Shown here piece after piece: positions 1-12,500 of a stretch of DNA of 64,000 nt. The stretch comes from Jacaranda mimosifolia (Eukaryota > Streptophyta > Magnoliopsida > Lamiales > Bignoniaceae), in contig CM032117.1 in the NCBI GenBank assembly GCA_018894105.1, positions 151,501 to 215,500 on the forward strand, written 5' to 3'. The notes beneath the pieces were generated by a model, which worked only from the letters and a program-made list of their open reading frames with translations, did not search any database and had not been told where the DNA came from. Every line of letters starts with the position of its first letter. The first letter of the stretch is position 1. The translations under genes were made by a program, and so were the position numbers.

Positions 1-38
1 CATTGACAGGCATTGTGTTCATGTCCTTTGGATTACAG

Positions 39-650
39 GTGGCAATGGCTACAGCTGCTAAAGCAAAACTACTACTTCGAGAGCTGAAAACAGTTAAAGC
101 CGACCTTGCTTTTGCAAAACAACGGTGCTCTCAGCTAGAAGAAGAGAATAAAATCCTTAGAGAGGCTCGTGAAAAGGGAGTGAATCCTGCGGATGATGAC
201 CTGGTATGTATATGCTTATGTTATACATTCCTTGAAGAATTAAATCAACTCTACACACTATCTAAAGTAAAGTCTAAACTTGTGAACATACATATATGTC
301 ATATTCAGATACGCGTTCAACTGGAGACACTTTTGGCCGAGAAGGCTCGTTTGGCTCATGAAAATTCAATTTATGCTCGGGAGAACAGATTCTTGAGAGA
401 GATTGTGGAATATCACCAGCTGACGATGCAAGATATTGTGTACTTGGATGAAGGGATTGAAGAGGTTACTGAAGCTTATCCTGTACCAGCAGTGTCCAGG
501 ATGCTGTCCGTCTCCCCGCCCTCGCCATCACGTATGTCGCCACCGTCCCCCTCTCATCAGATTCCTTTGTCTAGAAGCTCTTCTCTCACGAAAAAGGAAA
601 TGCTCCCCACACCGGACATTCCTAAGACAGCAGAGTCAACCAGAGGCTGA
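39..650 (+). CDS. Plant coiled-coil protein of unknown function (3' end of gene)
   Basis: Two exons are visible, 39-203 and 309-650 (TGA at 648-650). The first is entered through a TTACAG acceptor at 33-38, in phase 0, and donor GTATGT at 204 pairs with acceptor TTCAG at 304-308. The 168 visible residues begin with an alanine- and lysine-rich helix, then two leucine/glutamate-rich heptad-like segments (around [12 protein letters not shown] and [19 protein letters not shown]), typical of a coiled coil. The tail is rich in Ser and Pro with SPP/SPS repeats and ends in a basic serine patch, a likely phosphorylated disordered region. It resembles a small family of uncharacterised plant proteins; the Arabidopsis members I associate with it (At5g01970, At1g30050) are from memory. 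No enzymatic motif is seen. Earlier exons lie left of the window. An in-frame reading through the intron exists but would break the heptads. Confidence 0.75.
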   Translation: MAMATAAKAKLLLRELKTVKADLAFAKQRCSQLEEENKILREAREKGVNPADDDLVCICLCYTFLEELNQLYTLSKVKSKLVNIHICHIQIRVQLETLLAEKARLAHENSIYARENRFLREIVEYHQLTMQDIVYLDEGIEEVTEAYPVPAVSRMLSVSPPSPSRMSPPSPSHQIPLSRSSSLTKKEMLPTPDIPKTAESTRG

Positions 651-796
651 TGGCTGATGGTTTTCTTTTTCATTCATTCTTATTGTTCTTTTGGCTAGTT
701 GAGAATCTCGATTCTTTCATTTCATCAGAAGATTTTTAATGTATCAGACTAGACTGGTTGTCCGTCTTTTGTGCTTAAAAGTTCATCCAATTTTGC

Positions 797-841
<45 letters not shown>
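797..841. repeat. Compound (TA)n(GA)n microsatellite
   Basis: Uninterrupted TA dinucleotides (about 797-815) run straight into GA dinucleotides (816-841), about 150 bp after the stop codon of the coiled-coil gene and probably within or just past its 3'UTR. Length polymorphism is likely. Confidence 0.95.
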
Positions 842-1041
842 CATAGATGCGTGGTTGTGTTTGGCTTGGTTTTGGCAGCAAGAACCTACATAGAATTAGC
901 TGCTGGTGCTGCAATCACAATTCACACACAAGCGCTTTTAATTCATTGAAGATGGCTAAAACCATGCCGCATTACAAAATCAATAAACAAATATTTATAA
1001 TTTATTATTGCATTGTTGCTGTTGTCTCTGCAATCAACATT

Positions 1042-1079
1042 CGCCCTCGCCTCCGCCTCCGCCTCCGCCTCCTCCTCGG
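1042..1079. repeat. CGCCTC-like hexanucleotide repeat
   Basis: A short run of CCTCCG/CGCCTC units forms a local GC-rich island in AT-rich spacer. It has no coding context. Confidence 0.85.
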
Positions 1080-2117
1080 ATAGATTTGTCATCATTCAGT
1101 GCAATCCCATAAAATTATTATGTTAAAATCATGCAGAGGCAGAGCAATCCTATGTAAACTCTCTGCAATCAACAACTCGTAGAACCACGTCTATCCCTCT
1201 CACCGCTCTATTTAGCAGTTACCATATCTGCAATCAACCACTTAGACACAATTATTTTCTTCATGCACAGGCACAGCCATCCCATATGTACAATTACTCC
1301 ACACCCAATGACTTGATTAAAAATTGAAAATTTAGATATCCATCCAAATTTATACACAAGTTCGATTGGTATTGGAAAAGTTCATTGGATCGGCCTTAAG
1401 ATGTTGGTGGAGCTCATTGCCCCTCCTCTTTGTCCTTATTATATTGTGCCATGTTTACTCCTTTTTCATCTATTTATCCACTTAAGCACAACTATTTAAT
1501 TGAATGCACTTTCATTTAAGAATTATCCCACTGCCACGAATTTTTTTTAAGTTCAATTTATATCTCACGCAACATTTTTGAGTGCTCAAGAAGCACATTC
1601 AAGTAAGTTAAAAGTTTCAGATAATGCTACTCCTATTATTTGGTTTCCGACACCTACTCATACAAGATTTTTTTTTTCAAACAGGAACAACAGTCCCAAG
1701 AAACCAAACCACACACCAGATCAACCAACCACAAACCCATATGACCTTCATGCTTCAGTTAAGATTCCACTTTTTGTTTCTTCCCCTTAACAGGATAGTT
1801 TGCTATACCCGTTTAGCGAGGAGATTTCATTATAATTTAAAAAGAAAATATGAAAAAGAACAGCTTTTATATACGGTGCATGCTGTTGCATATACCATTG
1901 ACCACTAACGTAACTCCGGGCAACATGAACCCTTCACATGCATTTTCTGATTACAACATATCAACAGATGGGGCATTTCTATTGGCCACTGCAGACTATA
2001 TGGCAATGGCAACCAACAAAAATAGTTACAGTTAAAATTTTCTATGCAGACAAGATGATCAGGACAGAGCTGCTCTGAACGGAGGATTGAGGCTCCAAAG
2101 CAGAAAACTTCCTGGAT

Positions 2118-5100
2118 CTAGAATAACTGAAAAAATAGACTGGTCGATCCATCACCAAACGATCTAAGATCAGCAGGTTTCACCAAAGCCCGGCATAAAG
2201 GACATGTTCGTTCTCTCTCAAACCTGGCAACATAAAATAACCAACTTCTCAACATGGAAATATATAATATGGGATCCCAAAATTTGCATAGATAGGACTG
2301 AAAACCAACCACTCAGACACACAGTCTTCACAAAATATGTGTTTGCAACGTAGAAGGACTGGAGCGTGCATCTTTTCCTGGCAAATGGCACACAAGTCTC
2401 CTGCTGCAATGACCTGCATTAAGTCAAAGGTGATTCCAATACTGCACCCTTCAGAACTTATTAACCATGTTCAAACATAGAACTAACAGAAAATGAAATG
2501 TTCACAGCATCACAATCAAATGTGATCTTACATGACAAGGGACCCATACGGTTATCTCTTAACCATAGAAAACAGAAACATTTATGTGGTTTATCATAAA
2601 AGGATGAATGAGTAACAAAGAGTACAAGAAGCTTCCAGGTAATTTGAGAGCACATCAAAAACAAAAAAGGAGATCAATGAAGTATGGCAGTATGGAGTGA
2701 AACTAATGATCAATATTATATCAAGAACTATTTCTTTCCACAGGGAATATATACAAAAACCTATTAAACAGACAAGTCAAACAAAGATTGTCGACAGTAT
2801 ATTTCTTTAACAGTAGCTCAAAGACAAAACAATCAGTCATATTTTAGCACAGAGGACGGCCCACAAAAAAGGAAAAACCAATACCTGTTCAGATGTAGCA
2901 TAAGCTCCATAATGGATGTCTTTCCTTGACAATGCTTTCAGAGCAGTAATGAATGACTGGACCTGAAAAGACCCACAAAACTAGTATAACTTAAAGGATT
3001 GGCCAGGACAATTTAAATTGCAAAACCAAAAAACTTAAACCTCAAAAGAGTTCATAGACAACCAATGTTAAAAGTAGAATATGAAAATCATGAAGAGAAT
3101 GGAAATCAAACTTGCTACCTTCTCAACAACAGACGTAAGTTTGAAAGTTAAGTACAGTCCTGTCATCAGTGATGAGAAAAGGCTCCCGTATTCTTTGTTC
3201 AAAAAGAAACGATACCAGACAGGGGCAGGAAGCAGCGCTCGGTAAAGCAACAGGAGGTACTCAACTAAAGTTAGCATTTGACCCTGTGAATTGAGATATA
3301 TTCAGTAGAAGGTAAAAGCTATCTAAAACAACTACAGAATAACATAATTAACAGATATATGTTGAATCAATAGTAGCACAAATATATACCTGCCTACGAT
3401 AATTTCGACCTCTACTGTTTTTGTAATACATCAATAGCATACACTTGAAGACCATTGCTGCCTGACGGACCAGTGTATCTGAGAAAGAGAACCATGTTCA
3501 ATAAATTAGATCAAGGCACTTAAAAATCACTATGCCAATAAATAACAGTGGAAAAATGGAAAGAACTCACCATTCACCATGATAATGAATATTGCATGCC
3601 AGAAAGGTGGTATGGTTCTTGGTGGCAGCATCAGCAAAGGATACAGCAGATCATCATTCCGATACCACCAGTAAATCCCAACAACATGAAGTGTGAAAAG
3701 AACAGCGACGCCAACAAGGACAATTATTCGCCTCTCACCCTGAAGAGGAAAATTCAGTTCCTTGCTAGCAGTGAATTTACTTTGAAAGCACTGGATCAAA
3801 GGATCAGCTGAAAAAAGGATTGCAGATGTTTATAGAGTACCTTAAGTGCTGTCTGCTTTCTTACAATATCATTTGACTTAAACATGAAAGCAGCAATCCA
3901 GATGGTAGCACAGAATCCTGCAAATCTAACAAGTCAAAGAACTATTTTCCATAATATAAATAAAAACTTAAAAGCTATTTTCAGCAAAGCATCTTAGTCT
4001 GAGGTTTCCTCAAAATATCTCATTAAACTGAACGTTCCAAAAAAAGGGGATAGATATGCTCATTGCAATGTACTTAGATATAAAAATTGAAGTCTATGTT
4101 ATTGACAAAAAAAAAAAAAAAAAAAACAGTGCAAAAAGTAAAAGATTTTTTCTTCTGTGGTCCTGTGGCTGCGTCAGATTGCATGATGAAATGTTCAATT
4201 GTATGTGGATGCTGGTGGCCAAGGACAAACATGAGAAACAGAAACGCAGACTACTAATTGTCACTAATAAAATTGTATGTATTCAATTCTAAAATTCTGA
4301 ATAGAGCAGTAAAATAACCATGCCAAAAGAATTAACAAACTGAATGTTTATCATTTTCTCCTTCATTCTGCTATTGAAGCCACAGACTCATTAACATAGA
4401 GAGAAAAATCCGATATTATTCCTCGATATCTCCAAATATGCAACTCATGAATAAGCTCTACTTCTATTATGGTTTTAAATTGAAGGAAAAACTTTTTTCT
4501 TGGGGGGTGGGGAGCTGGGGGTGTTAAAATAATTCTTAGGACCATCACAGAAGTTATGTATCTTAGCAAGCCATAACTTCTGAAATGCCGACTAATACAC
4601 TTGCTGGTTTGATATAGGCTACTTTGACAGTGGGTGGGAATCGACAACTACTTAAAGTAAGATGAAGCAAGGAAAAATACCTTGCAAGTGCTGACGAATG
4701 AATACAACCAACAGAAGCAATGAGAAAGGAAGGACCTGCTCGATCCATCGAGCAGCTTGCTGAATATCATATCTCTGGTAAGATGAGGATGAATCCCTGT
4801 TATTGACACCAACTCCATCAACAGCATCTGCATCACCACCTGCACTTATAGAATGTGTAACTCCAGCTCCTGCCTCCCGATCATTCCTCAAATCAACTTG
4901 ACTCTCCAATGAGGACAACACAGAAACTGCAGAACCTGACCTCGAAATGGGCCGTGAAAAGGACTCGGTCTGTGCGCTAAGCTGCCCAACACTTGGCACC
5001 GAATGCAAGACAGAGGCATGCTCTTGTTCGCTGGCAGCAATGATCCTAATGGAAACCTCTCCCGCACTGCCACCGCTATTTGCAGCAGTGGGAGTTGGAG

Positions 5101-5344
5101 ATTCATTTAAATGCGGCTGAAGGTGGTGATCTCGGTAGCCAACGTGGGCTCCATTGTTCAATAATGCATCGGATTCTGAATGATTGGACCTGGTTCTGAG
5201 AATTCCAGTGTATTCTAATAAGGTGGACAAGGGCGACCGAAGAATGTTAGAAGCAGAAATATGCATTCCCTGTCTTCGGGAATGAGTAGAGGTAGTTGAA
5301 GAAGAACTCCTGTAAGCGTCCGAATTTCCACCGGACGCTTCCAT
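2118..5344 (-). CDS. RNFT-type multi-pass membrane RING E3 ubiquitin ligase
   Basis: Eight coding exons on the minus strand: 5344-4681, 3917-3841, 3739-3571, 3478-3390, 3283-3119, 2962-2885, 2413-2310 and 2223-2118 (TAG at 2118-2120). All junctions are GT-AG and phases close to 483 aa. The ATG at 5342-5344 is chosen because the frame upstream has only a TTG, and a 5'UTR intron (donor at 5534, likely acceptor near 5376) lies above it. Residues 1-200 are polar, Ser-rich and probably cytosolic. From about 205 to 400 come several hydrophobic segments (e.g. [32 protein letters not shown]). The C-terminus carries a C3HC4 RING with C422, C425, C437, H439, C442, C445, C456 and C459. The layout matches animal RNFT1/RNFT2 and a plant homologue I recall as At5g01960. 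RNFT proteins are ER-membrane ligases linked to protein quality control; that role is inferred here. Introns make up more than half the locus. Confidence 0.93.
4107..4126. repeat. A20 homopolymer in intron 1 of the RING gene
   Basis: Twenty consecutive A on the plus strand lie within the first coding intron (3918-4680). On the transcribed strand this is a T20 tract, unremarkable for a plant intron but prone to length error. Confidence 0.9.
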
Positions 5345-5807
5345 CCGCGACGATGCCCTAAACCTAAACCTGGCCCTAATCAAGAATCGCAACGCTCTTG
5401 GGTCAGGAAAGTAAAATAAGAGTTAAAAGTTTAAATTTTTTTAGCAAATCATAACCAAACAGATATGTAATAGATAAAAAGAAAAACAATAAAAGTGTCC
5501 AAAAAATGGAGGGGTTGAGGAGAAGAGGAAATACCTTCGTGATCGAAAATCCGTGGATGATCGTTTAGGATTCAAAGACAAGAAGGCAAATCCATAATTT
5601 AGAAAAGAACCCTAACCGAAGAGAGGCGAGGATTGGGGGGCGCAAAGTCAAAGAAATGAGGTGTATATTCAAATAGTCTGACAAAATCAGAAGTGGGGAG
5701 GCAGACAAGGGTATGGTTGTTGGCTCGCTGCGGAGATCAAAGGCCGGCGAGGATGAGACTCACGAGCGGCGGACTTCTTTGAATACGTCTTCCCCTGTAT
5801 GGGTTGA

Positions 5808-5858
<51 letters not shown>

Positions 5859-8800
5859 CCTTCGTTTGGCTTTGGTTTTGTCTTAGGAAGAGCGAAGGGA
5901 GAGATGTAAGGCAATGGACAAATCACGAATCACATCTGCGCTTTATTCAATACTTGAAGGAAAAAAAGGAAACTAATAATATTTTTTAATGGTATTACTG
6001 CTCTATTATTCCTACCATTAGCATATTACTTCTCTTGTGTGTTTTTTGACCAGTGATGTACATATAAATAGTGATGCATACAATTTTAGACGGCTGACTT
6101 TGTTTTGAAATTTTGTGGTTGGATGATGATCGGCCATCGATGCCTAAAACCCGCCTTCTTTAGCCATTTCTTGTCTATAGAAAGTCATTATTTGCATAAG
6201 ATATTCGAAATTTGGGAGTTGGGACCTGTATCTGTATCCCAACTGTTTTATGCCGGGCCCGGGACTCACATCCATTCCAGTTCCAGCCATCTATTCTTTT
6301 TTTTTTTTTTTTTTGCCAATTAAATATTTACATATATGTTTCTATTTTTAATTTTAAGATTAAATAAAATATTTATTTACTAAATAAATTAAATATTATT
6401 GTGCATGTATGAAGATGAATTATTTAAAATAATTAAATTGACAAGGCTTCGAAATATTAAAACCATTCAAACTGTGCATTCCAATAGTTAACAATGGCAA
6501 AATTTTTCGACTTATGAATATAAGTAATAATGCTCTTAAAAAAAATTAACCACAAACATTAGATCAAATAAGGAAAAACTGACGGTTGGTTTCAAAATTC
6601 TATTAACCCAGTTCAATGATATATATATATATATATAAAGGCATTTTGAATAGATATTGAACCATTTATTATGAAAGAGAAATTAAATTTAGCATTTAAT
6701 TTTGTATTACAACACTAAATCGAGCTAATATTGATAAAAATTAATTATGGATGAAATTCGAGTGCTATTCTAATTTTAAAATTTTAGATTCTAAAAGTAA
6801 TTATTCTTGAAAATGAAAAGTTAAAAATAAAATAAATCAATAACTTCTTGATAATCAATCAATTGTTGCAATTTCATCCTCTTGAGGAGAGATTTCAAGC
6901 TCATATACTTCTTTGCATCCATGAAAGTAGATTTACATCCAAGAAGATTTTTTATTTTTATTTTTTTGCAATTATGACACATGTAATATTATTCTCATTT
7001 TTATTTTGAGATCTTCTCAGTTGAACTCAAGAGGTACGGTGAACTCTAAATATAAAATCAAGTTAATTGAGGTAATAATATGATAAGATATGATTCAAGC
7101 TTATATTCTTAAAAATAGTCAAGTTTTAAAATGAAATAATTTGTGGCCATCTCATTTTGTGTCAAAACAGATAGATAAAAATAAAATAGAAGTGAAAATC
7201 CGCGGAACAAATTACTGCGTGTGTGTTAGTTCATCGACCATCGTCATCTATTAGTAGTTATTTAGGAATTATTAAATAGCTTAATAAGCTACATAGTGAT
7301 ACTAGTAGAGTAGTAGTCCCTTCTGCCTTCTCCCTTCAAATAGTCGTCCAAAAATGATGGCCTATGGGAAATGGGAATGTCAGTCAGTCATCTATCATAT
7401 GATCTAGTCTCAACTCTCAAGTCTCAACCAACTCTATTTGCTATTGTCTGTCTTAGCGAACACAAGATATTATTAGATACCGATATACCAGTGAGAGGGT
7501 GTTGCGTGCTGGACTCCACCAACATAAAATTAGCACTCCAGCTCTATGGACATCAATTCAATTGGCCCATTCAAACCACAAATTAAATATGCTTATGTGA
7601 TGATATGATATATATAATATATATAATAACACATTAACACTCCAATATCCAGTCTCCACTCCATGGTTGGTTTGAATACTACTCTAATAGTCGGTCGAAT
7701 ACATCCCTATTATACTAGGATTGTCAATAGGTTGGATTTGAATCGAATTAATTATATTCGAATTCAAATTCAATTATCAAAATACACATTCAAATTCGAT
7801 TCGAAAATCCGAATGTTAAACCCCTATTTCATATTATATTAATGTACCTTTGACAATACATTAGTACTTATCTTATTTTTCAGGTTAAAAACTTAATATT
7901 AATAGTATAATACAAACGTTAATATAAGTATTAGGTTAATACAAGATATAGATTTTATTTTAGAATCTTTATTAATATTACATCTAAAAGTATTAATTTA
8001 ATAAAATTTATTAAATTTCGGATTTAGATTTTTAATGAATCTAATTGTTTAATTTCATATTTGATCAACTTATTTTAGACTACGAATATTTATAATCGGA
8101 TTTAACCCATCAAATATTTTAATTAAATAAAAATTCTAAAATTCAAATTGAATTTTGGTTTAATTGACAGCAATATGTTCTACTCCTCGATTTATTCTTG
8201 TTATTTGAGTTATTGAATCTGCCTAATCGCATTTAATTAGATTAGGTTGGGTTCGAATTAAGTGGGTTGACTAATTGGGCTTTAGCTAAGCTAGCCACGT
8301 CTGTCTTCTTATATTTGTGAACAGGATATTTTTAAGAAATCAATTATTTGATAAGCAGAAATCATTTTGCATTTCAAAATTCATTCATTAAAATGGCGTT
8401 TGGTGGTTGCCAAAAAAGAAACATGTTGTTAACTACCAAACCAAAGTTTCTATTTTAGTAATTATAACTTAAATTTAGATTTTGATTTTTTTTTTTTCTT
8501 CTATTATTTGAAAAATACAATTCTGGAACAATGTTTTTTTGAAAGTAATGCTTTCTTTTCCATCTATCAAAACTATATGTGCTCTTTACATTATTAATTA
8601 ATGGGTATTCTAAAACTAAAAATAATATTGATACAACAGTTAATGGATTCTCCTTTCACAAAATATGGTATTGAGCCTGCCAGGACTTAGGAGTACTTTT
8701 AGTAGCAAAATTTTGCTACAGTTTTTTTTTAAGCAGACCAAGAAATAAGAATCTGAAACACACAAATAAATAGTTATAGAAGCCAGAAGGTGCATCTGTG

Positions 8801-9541
8801 AAAGAACAAACGGCGCCGTAGGTGGCCTGTCGGCCACTCTGTAAGCCCAGCTAAGACTGGGCTGGCAACATCAATGACTATTGGTAGCATGCTGCTTCAG
8901 GTCTACGGGTCCCGCACAATATACGGGTCCCATCTCGAGCGTTGCATGCACAACACGTGTCCGCCGGTGTAAACTGCACAACCTCAGCCACCGCTAAATT
9001 ATTCACTTTCCTTTACCACCACAACTTTTATATGCTAAGGAAGATCTACCATTTTCATTTCAATTTTCAGGTGGTATATACTATATACTATATACCAAGG
9101 AAGATCTACCCTTTTCTTTTTTCAAAATATAAATAAATAAATAATGAAAATCCGAGACAGCGCCTACTGTATGTATTCAAGTGTAGTCCCGAAACATGAT
9201 TCTATATACTTTGTCATTTTCTTTCTACAATTCTTATTATTACCACAGACAAGAGCGTACAACGCAGACTGAGGGCTGAGATATTTTTAAGTATTTAATT
9301 TATTTTCGACGTATTTAATAATAAAAATTAAGAAAAATAATAAGATATTGGGAATTGGGAGTTTGGTTTTGGCCTTCTGCTAAATTTCAGACCTTTCTAC
9401 ACTTCTTTTTCATTTGCACAAACCCTTTTGTAGAGGTCTCTTCGCTTCTTTCTCTCCTCTTTCCTTTCTGTGCGTCAGCTGTGAGTTGTGGTACTGTTAC
9501 TAAACCCTCAACAAAGCCTGGAAAGATTTGATTGATAAGGC
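5345..9541. other. 5'UTR/promoter of the RING gene and AT-rich spacer to the KH gene
   Basis: The left end holds the non-coding 5' exon of the RING gene (about 5535-5700; on the minus strand ACGAAG then GTATTT) and its putative promoter with a CT tract at 5810-5855. From about 5990 to 9240 the sequence is very AT-rich, with a T tract near 6300, a TA run at about 6620-6638 and a stretch at about 7727-8180 built of AATTCAAAT/ATTTGAAT words that could be a decayed transposon. The last 300 bases include the pyrimidine-rich leader of the KH gene. The region separates two divergently transcribed genes. I see no convincing gene. Confidence 0.65.
5810..5855. repeat. (CT)n tract in the RING gene promoter/leader region
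   Basis: About 22 uninterrupted CT dinucleotides; GA on the strand of the RING gene, roughly 470 bp upstream of its ATG. GA/CT tracts near transcription starts are common in plants and can bind GAGA-binding (BBR/BPC) factors. Binding here is only inferred. Confidence 0.9.
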
Positions 9542-12500
9542 ATGTCGGGTCTTTACAATCCCAACTTCTCGCCTGCGAGGGCCGCCTCTCCACAGATTAG
9601 AAGCACCCCAGATGTAGACAGGTGCGATTCAATCTATTATTCCTAATTTTTCTCTTTTACCTTTTTTTTTTTTTTTTTTAATCTGGTTACTCCAGGAATT
9701 TGATCCATATGGGGTTTCTCTTTTTGTTGCTGTTTCATTTTTAAACAAATCTTAGTAATCAGTACTTGTCAGAGCTGTTGGCGGAGCATCAAAAGCTTGG
9801 CCCTTTCATGCAAGTTCTTCCCATCTGTAGCAGACTCTTGAATCAAGGTTCATTCTTTGCCCACTCCGTTTTTCATACTTATTCTGTGAATTGGATCTAG
9901 GTTCTGGAATTTGTGACTTCTTAATTGCGTTTTTGTGGGACAGAAGTTGATTGTCTGCTTTTTAGATGTACTGTCTGGATCTCTGAACAGTCCTGCTACC
10001 TCTGTAAATGCTATTTGCCTTCCTCCAAGCTCTTCTGTGCAGCAATTAAACATGCATCATTGTTCACACAAACGTCCAAATTAAGAATTGTTCCCAAATT
10101 GTTTCCGTATGATTGTGTATCATCAGCAGCGCCCTTCGAATTTATGTATAAGACCAATGAAAATTGAATACAATCCTGTGCCGCTGAGACCATTCATTGA
10201 TTGGCATCTGTTTCTTGGGATTCCTAAGTGAATTCGGGTTTGCATTCCAAAGTAATTTGGTACAGCAATGCTGTTAAATTTCTGGAATACAAGCTAGGAA
10301 GACCCTTCTTCTGGGTTAGCAAAACAAGGAATGTTTGTTTATTTACATGGATGTAGCCCTAGTTCTTATAAATGAGAGTGGTTAGAATAAGTGCCCAAAC
10401 ATGTGATGTCGCTATCCAAATTCACAAGTGGTGAAACCTGATTTCTAGAGCTTCTCCTCTCTATTGGAGCTCCAGCAGATGCATCTGAGCTTGTAAACGT
10501 CCTTGTACTCTTTGGGAGGCAAGGGCTGCTACTGCTGAGTTATCAAAGAGAATAAGATCTCATTAACTTTGTTGTTTCAGGCACACTTGATTATTCATTT
10601 GATTCATGTTTCAGGGTTAAAGGTTTCTCTGACATAAAATTTTGATGAAGATATTTACCTTTTAAGGTGCCTAGCATAGTGCTTAGTTTGGTTATAATTT
10701 TGAATGCGTCAAAGTGCAAGTACAAGACATGATGTGGCTTAAAAGGATCTTTCCCTTTTTTCTTTTTATTTTTTGCTACAAGGTTCTTTTCAGTTATTTA
10801 GACATGTCAAAGTTACATCGAATATTCCTTTTTCGAATCCTCAACCAAGAATCCCTTCTTTTGGTTCAAGGATACGTTTCCGGTAGTTCTTTACACTAAC
10901 AGTGGCATTAAGTGTTCTCTTTGTCCTTTGATTAATGCTTGTATGTGGTGTAAGTATTGAAATTTTGAGTTCACTTACTTAGAATATCAATGTTGTGTAC
11001 CACGTGTTTTACTTTGTTTTTAACACTTGTCTCTTGTTGGCAATTATATTCCTCCTCTTTCTTAAAATTGCATTTGCCTTTTATCTTCCAGAGATCTTAC
11101 GGGTTACTGGGATGATGCCAAACCAAAGCTATGGTGAACTTGAGAGACTAAGACATAGAAGTCCCAGCCCGATGGCTTCATCAAACCTTTTATCCAATGT
11201 CGGTGGGACAGGTTTAGCTGGCTGGAATGGACTTCCTCAGGAGGTATTTATTTTATTGATCCCTTCAGTCCTTTCGTATTATCTATCAGAATATAGTTTA
11301 TACACTCTTTACCTTTCTGTATGACATATATATAAACACAAGCATACCGTGGATATGGAGTAACATTCTCTATAAAAACGGGAATAGCATGCCTTTTACG
11401 TCTTACGTTTCTATAGGCTGCTTACAGTGTGACACGAGTACCATCTTATGTTTCTTAGGGATAGCGGCAATTTCATCCGAACCTGGTGTGTGATGGTCAA
11501 ACCAGGATCAAATCCAATTTGTTGGTTAACCATGAATATGGAATCTCTGACTTTGGGACACTCCAAAAAGATTCTGTTCTTTTCCTTTTCTCTTTCTTGT
11601 TATAGCCGTCCCTAGTCACAATGCTTAGCCTGCTCCTGCAGCTTCCAGAATGTGTTATTTGGCACTTTAAGCTCGCTAGTTGCTTTGTGTTTTTGAAACA
11701 TGTAGCTGGCAGTCTCTTACATTCTATGGGCTAAGGTTCCACACACTCTGCATCCATTGATCATAGATTGTAACTTGGTTGTGAGGTGTCTGATCAAATC
11801 AATCGAGAGAGCTAGTTGCGTAAGCAAGTTTGGGCTAGGAGAGCCATGACTGAGTTAAATTGGTAGTGCCTCACCCTAGATTTTGTGCTGCCAATAATGT
11901 GACAGTTCCACAGAAAGAATCTTCCTATATGATTGGTGAAACACTAAACAAAGGCTACAGTTAATTTCGCAAATATTGCATGATTGTATGTTTAGACAAG
12001 AATAGGACAAATATATTGCTCTTTATGGTTATTTTGAGCTTCATTATTTTTTTTTTGGTTATGTAAAATTATCAGATGACATTAATAATGCCTAAGGCAA
12101 AATTGCAAATCAAGCTACTCAATGTTAGAGACCAATGTAATAGGTCATTTGGACTTGGTTAGTTATGCATAACAAACCAAGCTTGAAATTTCTTTTTTCT
12201 TGATAAGTTGAGAAGATCTACTCAAACTCGACCTAGTATGCCTAGAAATAATAACACAAAGTATCAAGCAGTTGAAAACAAACAACACATGTTGTGCTTA
12301 ATTAAAATGTATTCAAGGTTGGATTATCTATAATTTGAATCTTGATAAGAAGTTCAAACAATATGTATTGTCCAGCACAATTTATTTACTAGTCTTATTT
12401 AAAATTTCTCGATGAAGTAAAAAATCCAGACATTTCTGTAGCATGATATTGGTGAAGTAGCAAGAAGAAATCTTGATGCTGTTTTGCTATGAACATAACC

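Larger units (their letters stand above)
651..2117. other. Convergent intergenic spacer with simple repeats
   Basis: This is the tail-to-tail spacer between the coiled-coil gene (+) and the RING gene (-), so it holds both 3'UTRs. It contains a compound (TA)n(GA)n microsatellite at 797-841 and a CGCCTC-type hexanucleotide tract at 1042-1079. The small open frames here are AT-rich or repeat-derived and resemble no protein family. I see no RNA gene. Confidence 0.7.

Noticed and set aside
3..650. Continuous reading of the first gene through 204-308
   Set aside because: The segment has GTATGT and TTCAG splice signals and encodes a Cys/Tyr-rich stretch that would interrupt the coiled coil; treated as an intron that happens to stay open.
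5345..5392. A start 16 codons upstream for the RING protein ([12 protein letters not shown]...)
   Set aside because: The first codon is TTG, not ATG, and a likely 5'UTR splice acceptor falls within this stretch; the ATG at 5344 is preferred.
7727..8180. Possible MITE with TTGTCAAT-like ends
   Set aside because: Only about eight terminal bases agree and no target duplication is seen; too weak to call.
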